Shown here: piece by piece, positions 6,042 to 8,900 of the stretch | How positions within the stretch are numbered: the first letter of the stretch is position 1 | Layout of the letters: each line of letters starts with the position of its first letter | NCBI GenBank assembly: GCA_030672465.1 | Contig: DAOVGJ010000261.1 | Location: 1-8,900 of the forward strand | Length of the DNA stretch: 8,900 nt | DNA from: Pseudomonadota bacterium | GTDB lineage: Bacteria; Desulfobacterota; BSN033; WVXP01; G020346125 | Direction: 5' to 3' | Program-made: the position numbers and the translations under genes | Notes under the pieces: model-generated | Seen by the model: only the letters and a program-made list of their open reading frames with translations | What the model was told of the DNA's origin: nothing | The model's database searches: none

Positions 6042-6665
6042 CTAATCGAACCTTTTTTCGCCACATCGGATGGCAATATCCAAGGTATTCTCCTCATTCG
6101 CATAGGGGCACGTATACTTCGGGTTGTATGCACAATAGGGATTGGAGGCCTTATTGAAATCGATAATAGCCCGGTTCTTCTCCATCAATTCCACCTCCAA
6201 ATACCGCCCATTTTCATAGGTTTCTAAACCATTGGTCTTATCCTTGAAGGGAAGGAAGAGATTGTGTCTTCCCAGATATCGGTAGATCGTGAGGACGAAT
6301 TCTCGGCCATCAACGCTGAACCTGAATTTGCCGTGTTTAACATATTTTCGGAAATTACCCTTGTTAGTTGGAAGCTTGATGTATTCGGTACGGGCTTTGG
6401 GGTTCCCTTCGATATCTCCCATGAATACATATCGGAGATCAATGGGATAGTAGTCCAATTTTTTGAAGTGGATGATATCCTGGCTTTTAAGTGGGGACCT
6501 GGGGCTTTCCTTAAAAAATCGATCTTTTTCGGCCCTCTCCTCCTCAATCTCCTTCTTCATTGATTGGACCAGATTTGGGTCAATCTCCTCGCTTAAACCG
6601 GGGACATAAAGAAACAGAATGACATTTATGCCTACCAAAAGGTATTTTGACCACTTTTTTCCCAT
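6042..6665 (-). CDS. DUF1684 family exported protein
   Basis: The product has 207 residues. An N-terminal signal peptide (GKKWSKYLLVGINVILFLYV, cleaved near residue 26) sends it out of the cytoplasm. The mature part shows the DUF1684 pattern: AEKDRFF at 45-51, SPL at 57-59, a region around LDYYPIDLRY, ETYENGRYLE at 148-157, DFN at 169-171, and the signature NPYCAYNPKYTCPYANEEN at 175-193 followed by GEKRF. Family members are common in many bacteria; their biochemical role is not known to me. The start is uncertain. The ATG at 6665 gives a normal signal peptide but has only GGGGA close by; a TTG at 6674 would add 3 residues; and a strong AGGAGG lies at 6701-6696, 30 bases from the ATG. The two Cys in the signature could form a disulfide. 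Its place among cytochrome genes may mean a helper role in the same periplasmic system (inference). Confidence 0.88.
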   Translation of the reverse strand: MGKKWSKYLLVGINVILFLYVPGLSEEIDPNLVQSMKKEIEEERAEKDRFFKESPRSPLKSQDIIHFKKLDYYPIDLRYVFMGDIEGNPKARTEYIKLPTNKGNFRKYVKHGKFRFSVDGREFVLTIYRYLGRHNLFLPFKDKTNGLETYENGRYLEVELMEKNRAIIDFNKASNPYCAYNPKYTCPYANEENTLDIAIRCGEKRFD

Positions 6666-6803
6666 TTTCCCCAATTTTTTTCGTCTTCCCTAATACCTCC
6701 TTTGGTTTTATAAAGGGGAATTTGATGGCTTTATTGGAAAAATATAGATATTTGGCATCACATCCCTGCCATACCATAAATCGGTACGATAAATCTCAAT
6801 CCC
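6666..6803. other. Leader region of the DUF1684 gene
   Basis: These bases hold no gene. Together with the pseudogene they make up the 426 bases between the large cytochrome stop codon and the DUF1684 start. A strong AGGAGG (minus strand, 6701-6696) stands alone without a start codon at proper distance in the right frame; an A-run follows it at about 6673-6680. TATAAA occurs at about 6710, but no matching -35 box is clear. Confidence 0.4.
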
Positions 6804-7056
6804 TCAAATTCTCCTTTTAATCCCCGTGATCTTAATCCATAGAGTCTTGACGAGATAAAGCGATGGCCATGGATAATAAGTCAAAGATCATAATCGCCAC
6901 TGCCACCCCCTAGAGACATTTACCAAAATTAAAGCTCCCGGTAGACATCAACCCCTTCGGGTATTTTACTACCGTAACGAAGATGAAGATGCATACCCCA
7001 AAGAAGAGGCCATAATAAACCCACCAGAAAAAGAACCTTAAACTCCTTCCATCCAT
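6804..7056 (-). pseudogene. Broken copy of the two-helix membrane protein
   Basis: Directly after the large cytochrome the minus strand encodes a relative of the membrane protein at 3104-3475. It reads MDGRSLRFFFWWVYYGLFFG, then VCIFIFVTVVKYPKGL, against MRGGIVRSVIWWTYYGLFLG and LCIFIFTAVTKYGINL in the intact copy. A TAG at 6912-6910 replaces the Tyr (codon TAT) in LYGVAVGIMIF. The frame resumes as GVAVAIMIFDLLSMAIA. One extra base near 6856-6860 then shifts it, after which YLVKTLWIKITGIK matches YLARNIWYRVKG in the other frame, ending at TGA 6806-6804. The charged tail is absent. Two independent lesions and no good ribosome binding site show it is not translated into a full protein. Confidence 0.85.
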
Positions 7057-7091
7057 CGGTGCATCAAGCTCTATTGAGCCTCATATCCAGC

Positions 7092-8900
7092 TCACTTCTT
7101 CTTACTCAGCATCGGTTCTACCTGATCCAGATTCTTCTTGGCAGCCTCAATCAGTTCCTCTGCATACTCCACATTATGGACCCCTTTGCCCTCCTTTACC
7201 AGATTAATATTGTATTCGGCATCTCCGAATAATTTGGTAAACACAAAGGTATGTTTTCCCTGCTTCTCCAATCTTTGGATATGGTCCTTTATCCCTTTTA
7301 ACTTTGGATGGATCCTCTTAAGTACTTCATCTGCCGTTGACTTCCATTGTTCCGCCATCTTCCCGTAAGTTTCGTCATGACACTTTATACAATTAGCCTT
7401 GATGGCCTTGAAGGATTCCTTCTGCCCCTCAACGATGCTGCGGTGGCAATCCACACATTCCACCACATCGGCCTTGACGCTGGGCAGCTCTTCAACACCG
7501 ATGCCCGTCTTTCCGTAAAAAAGCCTTTTTACGTTCAGATGGCAATCCCCGCATTTCACCTTCCCCGCTCCCTCACCATGGTGACACTCGGCGCAATTCT
7601 TCAAATACGTTTTGCCATGTCTTTCCCTGGGAGAATGGCAGTCGAGGCATTCCATCTCCATGTGGCCATCGTGGGGGAATTGGATCTCATTGAAGGGAAC
7701 GAGGCGTTTTGCCAAGCCGACGTGGCAAAGGCCCGTACACGTATATTCCGTTTTATGCTCTTGCGGGCGGTACCCTTCCTCTATTCGCGCCAGTGCCTCT
7801 TCCGTATTATTTGTGGCATGGTTCAAGAGCTTCAGTGCGTATTCGATGTTGTGGACTCCCTTGCCCATCAGGGAGAAGGTGTAGTTGTGCCTGGCCTCGT
7901 TGATGAGGTTTTGAGCCCTCTTGAAGCGGTGAACCTCAAGCCCTGTCTTACCCGCTTCGTATAGCTTCCTTTGAACGGCAAATATTCGGCCATTGACCTC
8001 ATTTTCAGCCTTGACCAAGAGCTCCTTCCAATGGAAGAGCATCTCATCATAGCCCTCCCCATGGCATCCCACGCAGGACTCGGCCCGGGCCCTTTCCGAA
8101 TATCTGGTGGTATACAAGGCCGCTTTGCTCGCCTCACGGGTCTTATGACATCCCACACAATCCACCTTGATGGTGAACATCTTGCTGGGCGAATCGGCGA
8201 CGCTGATCCCCCCGGTCCCCATATACATCTCCCTGGGGCCCATATGGATCTTCTTCGTATGGCACTTATTACAGCTCCCCATAAACTGTGCCATGGTCGG
8301 CATTTCCCCAACTTCATGTTTGATATGGGTATGGCATCGAGAACATTCGATCTTGCGATCGGCGACGTGCTTTTGGTGGACAAATTCCGACGTATATTTC
8401 GTAGCGAGAAGCTCGGGCTCATTATGGCATTCCAGACACTTATTCTCAGGAACGTGGCCATCGCCTTTATTAACGCCTATGTGGCACTCAAGACAACTAA
8501 CCCCCCGCTCGATATATCGCTTGTGGTTGAAGCTCACCCCCTTGAATGGGATATCGCCCTTTGGCTGGATATGGCATGAACCGCATTCCGCACAGGAAAG
8601 ACATCCCTCTTCCCCCAGTTCCCCCGCCTTATAAAAGTGACAGATGAAGCAGTTTGTTTCCGTAACGGTTAAGTGGGCACCCTGAACGATTTGGGCGTGG
8701 CAAGAGGTACACCTCAGCTTCTTCCCCCTTCTCAACTCCTCCAGATGTCTTTTATGGTTAAAGGCCACGTTCTTAAAGATCATTTTACCCTTTAAGTCCT
8801 CGCTGCGATGACATCCCTCCTGAAGACAGCTGGCATCACTGATCTCAGCATGAGGCATAGTTGGTCCCTTGCCGGTGATAAACATGACTAAGGAGACCTG
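7092..8900 (-). CDS. Large multihaem cytochrome c, about 16 haem sites, 5' end cut
   Basis: The frame is open to the window edge. The first ATG (8885) has no ribosome binding site and no signal peptide follows it, so the true start lies beyond 8900. Counting from that ATG there are 597 residues. Fourteen CxxCH sites occur at 59, 79, 101, 131, 150, 181, 205, 243, 271, 413, 431, 445, 477 and 499. Two variant sites are CLQEGCH (CX4CH, 20-26) and CTGLCH (CX3CH, 383-388). Paired-His stretches such as FNHKRH, FVHQKH and FPHDGH precede many sites, as in cytochrome c3/c7-type modules where they supply the second haem ligand. Two stretches, about 271-365 and 499-597, share a CxxCH plus helical domain ending in GKGVHN(I/V)EYA. 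Extra Cys residues (CLSCAEC, 95-101) lie in front of the fourth site. The expected role is a periplasmic or surface electron conduit or store; the partner is unknown. A homologous fragment lies at 3498-3824. Confidence 0.93.
   Translation of the reverse strand, partial: QVSLVMFITGKGPTMPHAEISDASCLQEGCHRSEDLKGKMIFKNVAFNHKRHLEELRRGKKLRCTSCHAQIVQGAHLTVTETNCFICHFYKAGELGEEGCLSCAECGSCHIQPKGDIPFKGVSFNHKRYIERGVSCLECHIGVNKGDGHVPENKCLECHNEPELLATKYTSEFVHQKHVADRKIECSRCHTHIKHEVGEMPTMAQFMGSCNKCHTKKIHMGPREMYMGTGGISVADSPSKMFTIKVDCVGCHKTREASKAALYTTRYSERARAESCVGCHGEGYDEMLFHWKELLVKAENEVNGRIFAVQRKLYEAGKTGLEVHRFKRAQNLINEARHNYTFSLMGKGVHNIEYALKLLNHATNNTEEALARIEEGYRPQEHKTEYTCTGLCHVGLAKRLVPFNEIQFPHDGHMEMECLDCHSPRERHGKTYLKNCAECHHGEGAGKVKCGDCHLNVKRLFYGKTGIGVEELPSVKADVVECVDCHRSIVEGQKESFKAIKANCIKCHDETYGKMAEQWKSTADEVLKRIHPKLKGIKDHIQRLEKQGKHTFVFTKLFGDAEYNINLVKEGKGVHNVEYAEELIEAAKKNLDQVEPMLSKKK
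7095..7391 (-). repeat. C-terminal haem-helix domain, second copy in the protein
   Basis: Residues 499-597 of the large cytochrome: CIKCHDETYG, WKSTAD, a helix pair, GKHTFVFTK, FGDAEYN and GKGVHNVEYAEELI. The same plan appears at residues 271-365 (7791-8075) and in the fragment at 3498-3824. GVHN..Y...L is a widespread motif in multihaem cytochromes, where helices pack against haem. Confidence 0.65.
7791..8075 (-). repeat. Internal haem-helix domain, first copy in the protein
   Basis: Residues 271-365 of the large cytochrome: CVGCHGEGYDEM, HWKELL, a helix pair, EARHNYTFSLMGKGVHNIEYALKLL. It parallels the C-terminal copy in order and spacing but is far more diverged from it than the fragment at 3498-3824 is. 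It looks like an old internal duplication that divides the cytochrome into two halves, each ending in this domain. Confidence 0.6.

Noticed and set aside
6910..6912. TAG in the membrane protein copy as a pyrrolysine codon
   Set aside because: The intact copy has Tyr (TAT) there, one base away, and a second lesion (frameshift) follows downstream.
7347..8634. Several plus-strand open frames of 150-205 residues
   Set aside because: They are antisense to the large multihaem cytochrome, whose CxxCH pattern proves the minus-strand frame. Their composition reflects the complement of Cys and His codons.
1..8900. CRISPR array, tRNA, rRNA, transposase or integrase
   Set aside because: No regularly spaced repeats, no tRNA-like cloverleaf, no rRNA-like sequence and no transposase or integrase motifs were seen on either strand.

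Overview
The window reads as part of the chromosome of an anaerobic, respiring bacterium. Every convincing gene lies on the minus strand, so transcription runs from high to low coordinates. Three classes of multihaem c-type cytochrome occur together with an AMP-forming acetyl-CoA synthetase and small membrane proteins. This mix, and the style of the proteins, suggests an acetate-using member of Desulfobacterota (former Deltaproteobacteria) or a relative. That assignment is inference from gene content; there is no rRNA or other marker here.

Layout in the direction of transcription. At 8900-7092 is the 3' part of a very large cytochrome with 16 candidate haem sites; its start lies beyond the window. 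It is followed at 7056-6804 by a broken copy of a two-helix membrane protein gene. A DUF1684 family exported protein (6665-6042) and a 105-residue membrane protein (5937-5620) come next. Positions 5563-5178 hold a nested palindromic element abutting a decayed fragment of a different multihaem cytochrome. A strong promoter then drives an octahaem cytochrome of the hydroxylamine-oxidoreductase-like family (5108-3903). Behind it lie a one-haem fragment (3824-3498) and an intact two-helix membrane protein (3475-3104). After a 344-base gap with a 17-bp palindrome comes acsA (2711-738). The last 737 bases (1-737) are essentially non-coding, with an AT-rich repeat at the edge and one doubtful small ORF.

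The most striking structure is a duplicated two-gene module, cytochrome plus membrane protein. In the copy at 7.1-8.9 kb the cytochrome is intact as far as visible and the membrane partner is broken by a stop codon and a frameshift. In the copy at 3.1-3.8 kb the membrane partner is intact and the cytochrome is reduced to its C-terminal domain. The two copies have thus lost opposite halves. With the second cytochrome pseudogene at 5.2-5.5 kb, the locus looks like a periplasmic electron-transfer cluster being remodelled by duplication, deletion and decay.

How the parts could work together (inference): acetyl-CoA synthetase activates acetate, and electrons from its oxidation could pass through the periplasmic cytochromes, with the octahaem enzyme acting on a nitrogen or sulfur compound. 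No quinol dehydrogenase of the NapC/NrfH type is visible here, so the link to the membrane quinone pool is missing or lies outside the window.
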